Source: Paenibacillus endophyticus (GTDB lineage: Bacteria > Bacillota > Bacilli > Paenibacillales > Paenibacillaceae). From it: a stretch of 64,000 nt of DNA. Each line of letters begins with the position of its first letter. Positions within the stretch are counted from its first letter, which is position 1. Below are positions 25,384 through 32,391 of this stretch, in pieces. The stretch lies in assembly GCF_014192395.1 (NCBI RefSeq), contig NZ_JACHXW010000016.1:96932-160931 (forward strand). The letters are read 5' to 3'. Position numbers and translations under genes: made by a program. The notes beneath the pieces were generated by a model, which ran no database searches, was not told where the DNA came from, and saw only the letters and a program-made list of their open reading frames with translations.

Positions 25384-25611
25384 ATGTTAAAACTTCGTCT
25401 AAAGCTTGACGAGATAATTAAAGAACAAAACATAAGTCAAAACAAACTAGCGCAGATAATCGAAGTTAGACAAGCCACTTTATCCGATATGTGCCGAAAT
25501 GCACGTACAGAAATCAACATACCAATTATCGAAAAAATCGCAAATCACTTTGGTATTAAAGACATTTCCAATTTAATAGAACTAGTCGATATAAAGGAGG
25601 AGAATCAATGA
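25384..25611 (+). CDS. XRE-family transcriptional regulator (Cro/C1-type)
   Basis: A 75-residue single-domain protein whose ATG follows TAGGAG. The helix-turn-helix is plain: ISQNKLAQIIEVRQATLSDMCRN at about 18-40, then IPIIEKIANHFGIKDISNL. This small Cro-like type is common in mobile elements. Its stop overlaps the next start region, and a nested palindrome lies upstream, so self-regulation is likely. Confidence 0.88.
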   Translation: MLKLRLKLDEIIKEQNISQNKLAQIIEVRQATLSDMCRNARTEINIPIIEKIANHFGIKDISNLIELVDIKEENQ

Positions 25612-25850
25612 TCTCAGACAAATCGCTTGCTGAATTTGGAGTTGTAAAAAGCGAAGCAGGAGTCTTCATACCCAAGGATTTCTGTTTGGTATCTTTATTA
25701 AATTGTTATCAGACCAAAGATATTATTTTGACTGATGAACAGCATGAAGCCATCTCAAATTTTTTATTTCATTTGGAGCTTGATTTAGGTATTTGTGACG
25801 GTAGTAAGAAGGAATTTTTGAAACAGCGGATTATTGAAGAGGAAGATTGA
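25608..25850 (+). CDS. Hypothetical protein co-transcribed with XRE regulator
   Basis: The 80-residue frame begins inside the end of the regulator gene (ATGA overlap) after AAGGAGGAG. It is acidic (DLGICDGSKKEFLKQRIIEEED) and without known motifs. The coupling suggests it modulates the regulator or is controlled by it. Confidence 0.65.
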   Translation: MISDKSLAEFGVVKSEAGVFIPKDFCLVSLLNCYQTKDIILTDEQHEAISNFLFHLELDLGICDGSKKEFLKQRIIEEED

Positions 25851-26168
25851 AGATTAAATACACACCATAAAAAGTTAAATACAACTCACGTTGAATCAGC
25901 AGTCCAGCATGAATTTAAGTATTTTAAATTGGCAGACGAATATACCTGTTCAATCATGAAGCAATATGACAGTGCAGGATGCTGTCCATTCGGTGAGGAG
26001 TTAAATGGATGCAAACGTAGAATTAAGTTAGCATTTCAAGAGATTTGAATGATCTTTACCATTAAGTTGAATATGCTGTTCAATGCACCCTGATGTGGCA
26101 GATCGACCACTTCTTGGGGCATACGTACGAACTCATTCCTGAAAGGGTTGCTCTTTCTCAGTTAAAAT

Positions 26169-26283
26169 CTAAAAGTAACATATTTTTCGTATCAAGATCT
26201 AATTAGAATTATTTATCTTATATATATATATATATATATTATAATTCTATTTATATAGGTGGCGAAAAATATGTTACTTTTAG
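26169..26283. repeat. Perfect 21-bp inverted repeat around an AT microsatellite
   Basis: The arms 26169-26189 and 26263-26283 are exact reverse complements. Inner blocks AGAATTAT and ATAATTCT add a second stem, and a run of about ten TA dinucleotides forms the centre. No coding potential lies inside. The size and structure recall a small MITE-like element, but no target duplication is evident. Confidence 0.75.
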
Positions 26284-26436
26284 AAAAAAAGCTTGAAATT
26301 CTAGATAATCATACTGGTTCGTTCTAAGGGCTTTGGTGACCACTCAGATCGATTTCGAACTTCAAACGTTTAGTTCCTTATCTTCAAGCGCCAGCAAGCT
26401 CTATACCCCCTCTGATGTCGTCTATGATGAAAAATA

Positions 26437-26481
26437 AACCACGTCATCCTCTACGATTAATCATTGTCAAATGGCGTGGTT
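26437..26481. repeat. AACC...GGTT hairpin
   Basis: AACCACGTCAT pairs with ATGGCGTGGTT (one G-T pair) around a 23-base loop and is followed by CGAATG. It shares its outer bases with the hairpins at 4358, 23038 and 23395. Confidence 0.5.
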
Positions 26482-26603
26482 CGAATGTTTAGTTAAATAC
26501 GGTGCTCATACTAAATGAACACAATTAAAATGACATAAGGAAAAGTAAAGACTAATTTCGCTACTTTTCCAAAAAAATTTTCTGATCCTTTGCTTTACTC
26601 TAG

Positions 26604-26850
26604 TCAATCATACCTTTTAAATCTCACTCCAAAACCAAAGCCAACTTTATCAACTTTCCATCCTGCATCCATCCACCCTTGAGCCTGTGTTCTTAATGGA
26701 TGTCTTGTATTTCCCCCACTATGTGCGATCATACTTAGATGATGGTGCAAGTCCACCTGTTATTTCATCTAATTTTTCAAAACAAAGTTGTATTTCACTC
26801 ACATCTAACTGAGTTAGGTATGTACCAATTTTATCGTACATGCTACTCAT
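26604..26850 (-). pseudogene. DUF7662-like gene with a frameshift
   Basis: An ATG after AGGGGGAAG opens a frame reading MSSMYDKIGTYLTQLD and ending APSSKYDRT before a TAG. In the +1 frame the sequence continues HSGGNTRHPLRTQAQGWMD and AGWKVDKVGF to its own stop. The joined protein has the DUF7662 pattern (short N-terminal domain, then HSGG..HP...W..AGW.V). The shift lies at or near a five-G run at about 26713-26720. Either a real mutation or a homopolymer error. Confidence 0.65.
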
Positions 26851-26987
26851 TAAACTTCCCCCTAACCTCATTTCGAGCTTTATCGCCATGTGTTTAAATC
26901 AAGTAATTCCATTTACTTAGTTTACTATGCATAGACTCAATTGTTTTTTTCTGCTAAATGAAAATATGCCGAAGAATTCAAGATATC

Positions 26988-27284
26988 TTATTTCATCTTT
27001 ACTTTTATCATCTTTACAACTTCATCGTAAACCTTAGCATCTATTCTCGAATCCGTTTCGTAATTAGTTGTGTTCCCAGAGTTCAAATCCAATTCATTAA
27101 CAACTGCATTAAAAGCATAAGAAAACTTTGTTTCAATATCATATGATATTTCATTCTCGATCAAGTACTGTTCAAATATGTGCTATTCATAAAAATCAAT
27201 AATATCATTGAAATGTTTGATCCTGAACTCACGAAAATATTCAATCAAGAATCTATGGTATGCAATTGATGAACTAAAATCCAT
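26988..27284 (-). pseudogene. Small hypothetical gene with one in-frame TAG
   Basis: The 98-codon frame starts at ATG (MDFSSSIAYHRFLIEYFREF) with AGGAAG nearby, and is open except for TAG at codon 34 (27183-27185). After it the frame continues as HIFEQYLIENEISYDIETKF to a normal TAA. It begins 10 bp after the upstream lipoprotein gene, so both once formed an operon. Not recognised by family. Confidence 0.55.
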
Positions 27285-27294
27285 ATGACACTTC

Positions 27295-27909
27295 CTATTC
27301 ATTAGAGATCAAAACCTTATATGCTTTGAAACCTAAAGAAGCATCTTTTAATTTAATGTCATTTCTCAAACGAGCATAACGACTCTCAGGATTATTTATT
27401 ATAGTTTCATAGATATGTTGAAATTCATTTTGGATAAATGAAAGTAATATCGCCCTATTTAACATTTGATTATCTGAACTTGAATCATCTATAAATTTAG
27501 ATATGGCTATTTCTGTAGACAATATTCTATCCGAATAAAACCCAATGTTAGTTGTTAAATCATCATCTTCTGACATGGCATTAAACAAATTTTCTAAATC
27601 CATGTAAAGTTCTTTTTCAATTTCTTGTACATTCATAGAAATTGCTGTTTTATTTTTTTCATCTTCAACTTTAGATAATTCAATCTGTACCCGCTCAAAT
27701 AGTGCAGATGCATCAGGATCGCTAGGCTTTTCAATAAGGGCATAATCAAACTGTTTTAATGCTACTTCATATTGATTCTCTTTTAAGGCATCCTTACCTA
27801 GTCTCATACTTTCTTCGTAGGGATCACCATTAGAACAACTTGTAAGTAATGAAATTATTACTAATCCACTTAATACACAATTCAGAAACATCAGAGTGAA
27901 TCTTTTCAT
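27295..27909 (-). CDS. Lipoprotein with TPR-like N-terminal region
   Basis: The chosen ATG (MKRFTLMFLN) follows AAGGGG and gives 204 residues. A signal peptide ends with lipobox LTSC (Cys25 region). Residues about 33-80 (ALKENQYEVALKQFDYALIEKPSDPDA) form a tetratricopeptide-like helix pair. The rest is helical. It is probably anchored outside the membrane. It precedes the TAG-interrupted gene in the same direction. Confidence 0.75.
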   Translation of the reverse strand: MKRFTLMFLNCVLSGLVIISLLTSCSNGDPYEESMRLGKDALKENQYEVALKQFDYALIEKPSDPDASALFERVQIELSKVEDEKNKTAISMNVQEIEKELYMDLENLFNAMSEDDDLTTNIGFYSDRILSTEIAISKFIDDSSSDNQMLNRAILLSFIQNEFQHIYETIINNPESRYARLRNDIKLKDASLGFKAYKVLISNE

Positions 27910-27946
27910 TATTTTCCCCTTAAACGTTCTAGATTTTATTGCTACT

Positions 27947-28204
27947 TTAAGCAGATTCCACACTTAGACCAGTTATCTCCGCAAGACTTATGATTTTTCT
28001 TTCCAATTCAAAATGCTCTTCCGAACAATATTTATCTAAGTTTGTTCTTACTCCCTGATTATCATTACGGTGCAATTGTCCGCATTCGGATTTATGTAAT
28101 CTCTTGTTTGCTTTATCACCAAAATAATTAAACACAAATCCTTATGGGTTCTGGTGGAGCCATGATTCGTAATCTCGCTCATTAAGTTTGAAATGTTCGA
28201 TCAT
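27947..28204 (-). pseudogene. Small hypothetical gene with one in-frame TAA
   Basis: An ATG after GGGAGGACG opens MIEHFKLNERDYESWLHQNP, then TAA (28142-28144), then continues in the same frame as GFVFNYFGDKANKRLHKSEC to a stop at 27947, 85 codons in all. The join NP-x-GFVFN reads as one domain, so the TAA is very likely a nonsense mutation in a formerly intact gene. A restart at the GTG three codons later is possible but has a poorer site. Confidence 0.65.
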
Positions 28205-28233
28205 TAATGCGTCCTCCCTATACCGTCAACTAT

Positions 28234-28383
28234 TCATCGTCTTCTAAATGCTCTTCTCTCAGCATTAGGAACACACATTTTACATACTTCAATCGGTTTC
28301 CCTTTATCATTTATATAGTTCCTTGCTTATTTAGCTTTCTTACCACATACAACACACCTAGATTTAAATAACCATGACAACAC
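28234..28383 (-). pseudogene. Zinc-ribbon mini-gene with one in-frame TAA
   Basis: A GTG after GAGGAG opens a 50-codon frame: SWLFKSRCVVCGKKAK, TAA at 28327-28329 (codon 19), then ARNYINDKGKPIEVCKMCVP and NAERRAFRRR. The two CxxC pairs on either side of the stop make a four-cysteine zinc ribbon only when joined, which shows that the stop interrupts a real protein. Confidence 0.65.
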
Positions 28384-28520
28384 TTCTAAAGCTCCTCTTT
28401 CCTGTTGAGAAATTAAAATCATAAAAATTAAACAAATACTACATTGAAAGCTAAACCCACTTCCAACAATTATACAATGCTACAGGCAATATGTACCATA
28501 TTTTCTGATTCATAGTGAAA

Positions 28521-28542
28521 GCTCCCCACATCTGTGGGAAGC
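28521..28542 (-). terminator. Possible terminator of the element integrase
   Basis: AGCTTCCCACA and TGTGGGGAGCT pair on the minus strand with one mismatch, followed by TTTC. It lies about 130 bp after the integrase stop codon. Confidence 0.4.
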
Positions 28543-28670
28543 TCAGCACGCTTCTACTGCATTTTGTGTAACGACTGTAAATTTATTCACTTTTAAATAA
28601 TTGATAGCTTAAAACACATTTAGGAGAGCCTTATAGGTATTCTACAATGACACTAGCTAAATACAGTTGG

Positions 28671-29648
28671 TTATAGCTCATCCATAAATGTGAGTGGACT
28701 ATGCTTCTGATATTTCTTTGCAATTTCTTCGTCAGAAAAATCCAAATATGCTTTCTGTGTAACCTCTACAGACGAATGCCCCAATATTCTACAAAGTGAA
28801 AACCAATCCCCATTGTTTAAGATGTAATATTTAGCAAAGTTATTTCTTAGTTGATGTGGATGAATATGAATACTAACTTTTTCACCAGCATCACGCAATG
28901 CACGTTCATAATTCCTTATATCAAGCTGTGTACCTTTAGTTGTCGGAAACATAAATGGACTTTCTGAATATCTGTCCTTATAGCGTAGCCACTGCTTTAA
29001 TTCATTAGCAGATTTGTAGGAAAAATAAACAAAGCGTTCCTGTTTGTTCTTAGCATTAGTGATATGGATGCTTTTGTGTTGAAAATCAATATTCTCTGGT
29101 AAGATACTCAAACATTCGCCAATTCTCATGCCAGTATCCAACAAAAGCCTAGATATAACAAGATTCCTGTATCCATGAAATGTACTTGTCTCGAACTGCC
29201 CAAATACCTTCTTCAATTCGTCTGGTGTTAATGTTTTCTTCATCTTCCGTTCTATTCTAGGGTTCTCTAACTTCTCAACAGGATTTCTAGGAATTTCCCT
29301 CTCCACTTTATAAAGATAATTAAAAAAAACTTTGATATTGCGAACATAATTAGCAATTGTGGTCGTAGATATTTCTTTTTTAAAATCTTTCCTATTTTCA
29401 GGGTGGTTACTTTGCTTTGATTCCTCATTGTTGACTACCGTGTACTTACCGCGTTCCCTCAAATATTTTATATATTGCCGTATATGACCAGACTGTACTT
29501 TATTTACTTCCTCAATTTGAAACTCATTTTTGAGATAGGATACAAATAACTTTAATGTCTGCTCATAGCTAGCAAGCGTCTTGCGAGACAAATTTTTGGA
29601 TGAACAATAAAGCATAAAATTGTCCAACTGAAATTCAATGTCTGTCAT
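28671..29648 (-). CDS. Tyrosine recombinase / integrase of the spo0A element
   Basis: A full 325-residue enzyme. The N-terminal core-binding domain (about 5-125) is followed by the catalytic domain with Arg175 (DTGMRIGE), Lys200, His265 and Arg268 (HPHQLRNNFA), His291 (LGHSS) and nucleophile Tyr301 (QKAYLDF). All catalytic positions are present, so it should be active. It lies 186 bp downstream of the intact spo0A stop, in the same direction, with no other gene between them. Its ribosome site, GAAGGGCGG, is inside a hairpin. No obvious excisionase gene was found next to it. Site-specific recombination at the spo0A repeats is the natural role. Confidence 0.92.
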   Translation of the reverse strand: MTDIEFQLDNFMLYCSSKNLSRKTLASYEQTLKLFVSYLKNEFQIEEVNKVQSGHIRQYIKYLRERGKYTVVNNEESKQSNHPENRKDFKKEISTTTIANYVRNIKVFFNYLYKVEREIPRNPVEKLENPRIERKMKKTLTPDELKKVFGQFETSTFHGYRNLVISRLLLDTGMRIGECLSILPENIDFQHKSIHITNAKNKQERFVYFSYKSANELKQWLRYKDRYSESPFMFPTTKGTQLDIRNYERALRDAGEKVSIHIHPHQLRNNFAKYYILNNGDWFSLCRILGHSSVEVTQKAYLDFSDEEIAKKYQKHSPLTFMDEL

Positions 29649-29654
29649 AATAAA

Positions 29655-29702
29655 AAATACCGCCCTTCATTGGATTTTGACAAACCCAATAAATAACGGT
29701 AT
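29655..29702 (-). promoter_or_regulatory. Hairpin with T run overlapping the integrase ribosome site
   Basis: On the minus strand AATACCG and CGGTATT form the outer stem, ATTGG and CCAAT an inner one, and TTTTTT follows immediately before the integrase start. The ribosome site GAAGGGCGG is partly in the 3' arm. It can act as a terminator for transcripts from spo0A and as a block to integrase translation. Confidence 0.6.
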
Positions 29703-29721
29703 TAGTTGGTATGTTACATAG
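29681..29721 (-). repeat. Right subterminal inverted repeat of the element
   Basis: Reading the minus strand from 29721, CTATGTAACATA is followed after 11 bases by CGTTATTTATTGGGTTTG. The same two blocks occur at the left end at 3639 in the opposite orientation with one mismatch. It is 110 bp inside the right spo0A repeat, compared with 9 bp at the left. Confidence 0.7.
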
Positions 29722-29831
29722 TAGTTTATCGGTTTAAAATCAGTGATTTCAGATATTTACCGCCAAAATTGTTTTGACTGTAATCTGTTTCCAAAAACCT
29801 GAAATTACTAACCGTTACGCTATTAATCCCC

Positions 29832-30062
29832 CGTTCAGCTAACCTTATGCTCAATCCGTAGCTTGTCTGCAACCATCGCAATGAATTCTGAATTGGTCGG
29901 TTTCGACTTGCTGATATTAATCGTGTAACCAAACAGGTGGCTGATGCTGTCGATGTTGCCGCGCGTCCAAGCTACTTCGATCGCGTGCCGAATGGCGCGT
30001 TCTACGCGGGATGGCGTTGTTTTGAATTTCTCGGCAATGGCGGGATACAGCGTTTTCGTAAT
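29832..30062 (-). repeat. Right attachment repeat: 3' end of the intact spo0A
   Basis: Perfect 231-bp match to 3399-3629. It covers the Spo0A recognition helix region through the stop codon plus three bases. Because it is in frame with the host 5' part, the inserted element leaves spo0A complete. Confidence 0.95.
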
Positions 30063-30647
30063 CGCTCCAAGAATTTCAATGTTGTTGTACACCATCGTAA
30101 TCGCTTCGCGCAAATACTGATAGCCTTTAATATGTGCAGGTACTCCGATTTCATGAATAATGCTTGTTATGTTTGCATCCAGGTTTTTACCCTTCGCAAT
30201 TGGAACGACATTAGATTTCAACGAGGATGAGCTAGTCGTGAAGCTTCCCGTTGAGGAATAGGTAGGATTACCAACAAGCTGACGAATCCGGTTCGCCAAG
30301 ATATCCATATCGAATGGTTTTAAAATATAATAAGAAGCACCCAACTGTACCGCTTTTTGCGTAATATTTTCTTGGCCGAATGCCGTCAGCATAATGATTT
30401 TTGGCATCGGGGATAGATTAATCTCTTTCAAGCGCTCAAGCACGCCCAGTCCGTCTAAATGAGGCATAATAATATCAAGGATAAGGACATCAGGAATTTT
30501 TCTTGTTTCCTCCAAATGTCTTAGAACCTCTTCTCCATTGTACGCGACTCCACTTACACTCATATCACTTTGTTCTGATATGTATTCCGATAACAGGTTA
30601 GTAAATTCCCGATTGTCATCTGCCAATAATACTTCGATCTTATGCAA
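29835..30647 (-). CDS. spo0A: Spo0A, master regulator of sporulation
   Basis: Response regulator that receives phosphate from the phosphorelay and controls entry into sporulation. The receiver domain holds Asp10/Asp11, the phospho-acceptor Asp58 (LILDIIMP), Thr88 and Lys110 (LKPFD). The DNA-binding domain follows at about 150-270, with the helix-turn-helix KTTPSRVERAIRHAIEVAW. TTG start after AGGAGG. Length 270 is normal. Its last 75 residues are supplied by the duplicated sequence at the element boundary; they show no substitution relative to the left copy. The normal terminator is now far away. Confidence 0.97.
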   Translation of the reverse strand: MHKIEVLLADDNREFTNLLSEYISEQSDMSVSGVAYNGEEVLRHLEETRKIPDVLILDIIMPHLDGLGVLERLKEINLSPMPKIIMLTAFGQENITQKAVQLGASYYILKPFDMDILANRIRQLVGNPTYSSTGSFTTSSSSLKSNVVPIAKGKNLDANITSIIHEIGVPAHIKGYQYLREAITMVYNNIEILGAITKTLYPAIAEKFKTTPSRVERAIRHAIEVAWTRGNIDSISHLFGYTINISKSKPTNSEFIAMVADKLRIEHKVS

Positions 30648-30705
30648 GTTGTGGTCCTCCTCTAAATGATATTGATGATTACGCTCACTAGTTGTCTGCT
30701 TAAAG

Positions 30706-30740
30706 TTTTCGACATGTGAAGTTGAATTCCTTCTGTCGAA
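30706..30740 (-). promoter_or_regulatory. Candidate sigma-H promoter of spo0A
   Basis: On the minus strand AGAAGGAATT (-35-like) is followed after about 13 bases by CGAAAA (-10-like), near the sigma-H consensus. It lies about 60-90 bp upstream of the TTG start, like the Ps promoter of B. subtilis spo0A. Confidence 0.5.
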
Positions 30741-30825
30741 AATTATTTTTCTTTATTTTTTTACGTCAATTCGATATAATGAAAATTTTATTACATGTAC
30801 TGATACCTTTCGTTATTCTTCGACA
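30708..30825. promoter_or_regulatory. Three Spo0A boxes upstream of spo0A
   Basis: TGTCGAA occurs at 30708-30714 (minus), 30734-30740 (plus) and 30819-30825 (minus). These match the 0A box and suggest autoregulation, as in B. subtilis. Confidence 0.7.
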
Positions 30826-30873
30826 AAATTCATCGCTCTTTTCCTCTGCTGCGCGTTTTTTAGTTTTGCTCCA

Positions 30874-30930
30874 TAAAAAAGAAAAACGTCTGACTTAGCT
30901 GCAGATGAGCTAGAGCAAACGTTTTTCAAA
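30874..30930 (-). terminator. Terminator of spoIVB
   Basis: GAAAAACGT and ACGTTTTTC pair around a longer structured loop, followed on the minus strand by CTTTTTT. It separates spoIVB from the spo0A promoter. Confidence 0.8.
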
Positions 30931-30939
30931 AAAGCATTT

Positions 30940-32277
30940 TCAAGCCGCATCGGCAATATGACCATTTGCAGATTTAAGAAGCACGCCTGCATCTTGAAGC
31001 ATCCATTCAATAAAACACCCATAGCCGGATGAAGGATCATTCACATACACATGAGTTACCGCACCAACAAGCTTGCCATCCTGTATGATTGGACTGCCGG
31101 ACATTCCTTGTACGATGCCTCCTGTTTTGCTTAACAAACGTTTATCTGTAATTTTTATGACCATGCCTTTTGTAGCCGGCCCAGATTGCTTCGATACATG
31201 TGCGATTTCAATATCGAAACGTTCAACCTTCTGTCCATTTACAACAGTCAAAATTTGCGCCGGCCCTTCCTTCACATCTTCGGCAAAAGCAACAGGAATA
31301 GACTTCTCGCTATAGCTGTGCGTAGGAACTTCATTCATTTTGCCGAATATTCCGAAAGGAGTGTTGCGCTCAACATTGCCCAATATTTTGCTTTCTTTTA
31401 CGAAATGCGCTCTTTTTTCTCCCGGCTCGCCATTTTGGCTTTTGTTAATAGACGTAACGCTGGACTGTAAAATCTGGCCTTCCCCTACTTCAATCGGAGT
31501 TTGTGTATCCATATCAGTAATGACATGTCCGAGAGCACCGTATACACCCTGGTCTGGCGCATAGAAAGTTAACGTGCCGACTCCCGCTGCGGAATCACGG
31601 ATGTAAAGACCAAGACGCCAAGCTTTATCCTCCGCATCAAATACAGGGCTTAATAACGTGTGATTGATTTGTCCGTCACGCTTGAAAGTTACTTCCAGCG
31701 GTTTCTTTTCGTTGCCAGCCCGTTCACTTAAGACCGCGATTCGTTGTACCTGATTGATATTGGCACCATTGATCTTAACAATTAAATCACCTAATCGTAG
31801 CCCTGCTGCTTCACCAGGAGATTGCTTCAAGCCATCTGCCCCAGCAACCTGATGATGACCTACAACCAGAATGCCTGATGATTTAACTTTAACGCCAATA
31901 GTCTGGCCACCTGGTATTACTCGTAAATCAGGCACCACATTAACTTTTACTGTCTTGAATGGAATTTTACCAAATAATTTCACTTTCATTTTGGTTTGAC
32001 CGCTTTGAATCGATTGAAGGGACAGTGGTTCGTTCAAATTTACGGATAAAGAATGACTGGTGGATCCGTTAATCTGAAGCATCTGTGGGTCGACCGTTAC
32101 TTCTGCATGAACGGGCACTCCGTACTGTAATCGTTTCAGCTGCCCAGAGAATAAACGAAGTTCATTCGGGATAGCGGCAAAATGTTGAAACGGAGTGGAG
32201 CTTCCGATCATACAAATGAAGAAAACGAGAACTAGGCCAAACCATCGCTTCCTTTGATTGGAGTTCAATGATTTCAC
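30940..32277 (-). CDS. spoIVB: SpoIVB serine peptidase
   Basis: Forespore-made peptidase that crosses into the intermembrane space and triggers pro-sigma-K processing. A single N-terminal membrane helix (about 11-28) precedes a PDZ domain (about 130-205, GVKVKSSGILVVGHHQV) and the S55 peptidase domain, with catalytic His251 (GALGHVITD) and Ser393 (GMSGSPI). The annotated GTG has a poor site; a TTG three codons later has GGGAG at better distance. Its place between recN and spo0A is conserved. Confidence 0.95.
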   Translation of the reverse strand: MKSLNSNQRKRWFGLVLVFFICMIGSSTPFQHFAAIPNELRLFSGQLKRLQYGVPVHAEVTVDPQMLQINGSTSHSLSVNLNEPLSLQSIQSGQTKMKVKLFGKIPFKTVKVNVVPDLRVIPGGQTIGVKVKSSGILVVGHHQVAGADGLKQSPGEAAGLRLGDLIVKINGANINQVQRIAVLSERAGNEKKPLEVTFKRDGQINHTLLSPVFDAEDKAWRLGLYIRDSAAGVGTLTFYAPDQGVYGALGHVITDMDTQTPIEVGEGQILQSSVTSINKSQNGEPGEKRAHFVKESKILGNVERNTPFGIFGKMNEVPTHSYSEKSIPVAFAEDVKEGPAQILTVVNGQKVERFDIEIAHVSKQSGPATKGMVIKITDKRLLSKTGGIVQGMSGSPIIQDGKLVGAVTHVYVNDPSSGYGCFIEWMLQDAGVLLKSANGHIADAA

Positions 32278-32391
32278 GCTCCCTGTAATTCCATCGCATG
32301 ACGAAAAAGGTTAAGTCGCCAATGGCGTACCTTTAAGTTACCCTCACCCGCATGTTTTATGTCCGCAAAAACATTCCCTAATTGGCTTCCA

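Larger units (their letters stand above)
25851..26603. other. Region without intact genes
   Basis: About 750 bp with no ORF that has both a start and a ribosome site. A frame at about 25900-26048 reads as a cysteine-rich peptide end (TCSIMKQYDSAGCC, then GEELNGCKRR) without a usable start and may be a gene relic. The segment also contains a long inverted repeat and an AACC...GGTT hairpin, listed separately. Confidence 0.5.
3399..29831. mobile_element. 26.4-kb integrative element inserted in the 3' end of spo0A
   Basis: The interval is bounded by two identical 231-bp copies of the 3' end of spo0A, so an excised circle would be 26,433 bp. It is visibly more AT-rich than both flanks, carries a tyrosine recombinase at its right end, an integrase remnant, a serine recombinase, a putative replication protein and many accessory genes. 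No conjugation (relaxase, VirB4, coupling protein) or phage capsid, terminase or portal genes are present. It is therefore best described as a genomic island or integrative element of unknown transfer mode. Removing it would restore the host order spo0A, terminator, coaD. Confidence 0.9.

Noticed and set aside
24582..25850. Toxin-antitoxin modules at the RHH and XRE genes
   Set aside because: The neighbouring small genes show no toxin motif and the RHH gene is followed directly by a terminator.
26169..26283. CRISPR repeat or tRNA
   Set aside because: A single inverted repeat without spaced copies, and no cloverleaf or anticodon arm can be formed.
4358..26481. Integron attC sites as an explanation of the AACC...GGTT hairpins
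   Set aside because: The RYYYAAC/GTTRRRY core sequences are not present, the recombinase lacks IntI features, and the genes do not lie in one orientation.
3399..29831. Complete prophage
   Set aside because: Only one tail gene is present; no terminase, portal, capsid or lysis genes were found.
3399..29831. Integrative conjugative element
   Set aside because: No relaxase, coupling protein or VirB4-type ATPase could be seen in any frame.
29726..29932. 68-codon minus-strand frame spanning the spo0A 3' end
   Set aside because: It is an out-of-frame reading of spo0A running into the junction, without its own ribosome site.
29835..30647. Inactivation of spo0A by the insertion
   Set aside because: The reading frame is complete and the duplicated end is identical to the original, so the protein should be normal.
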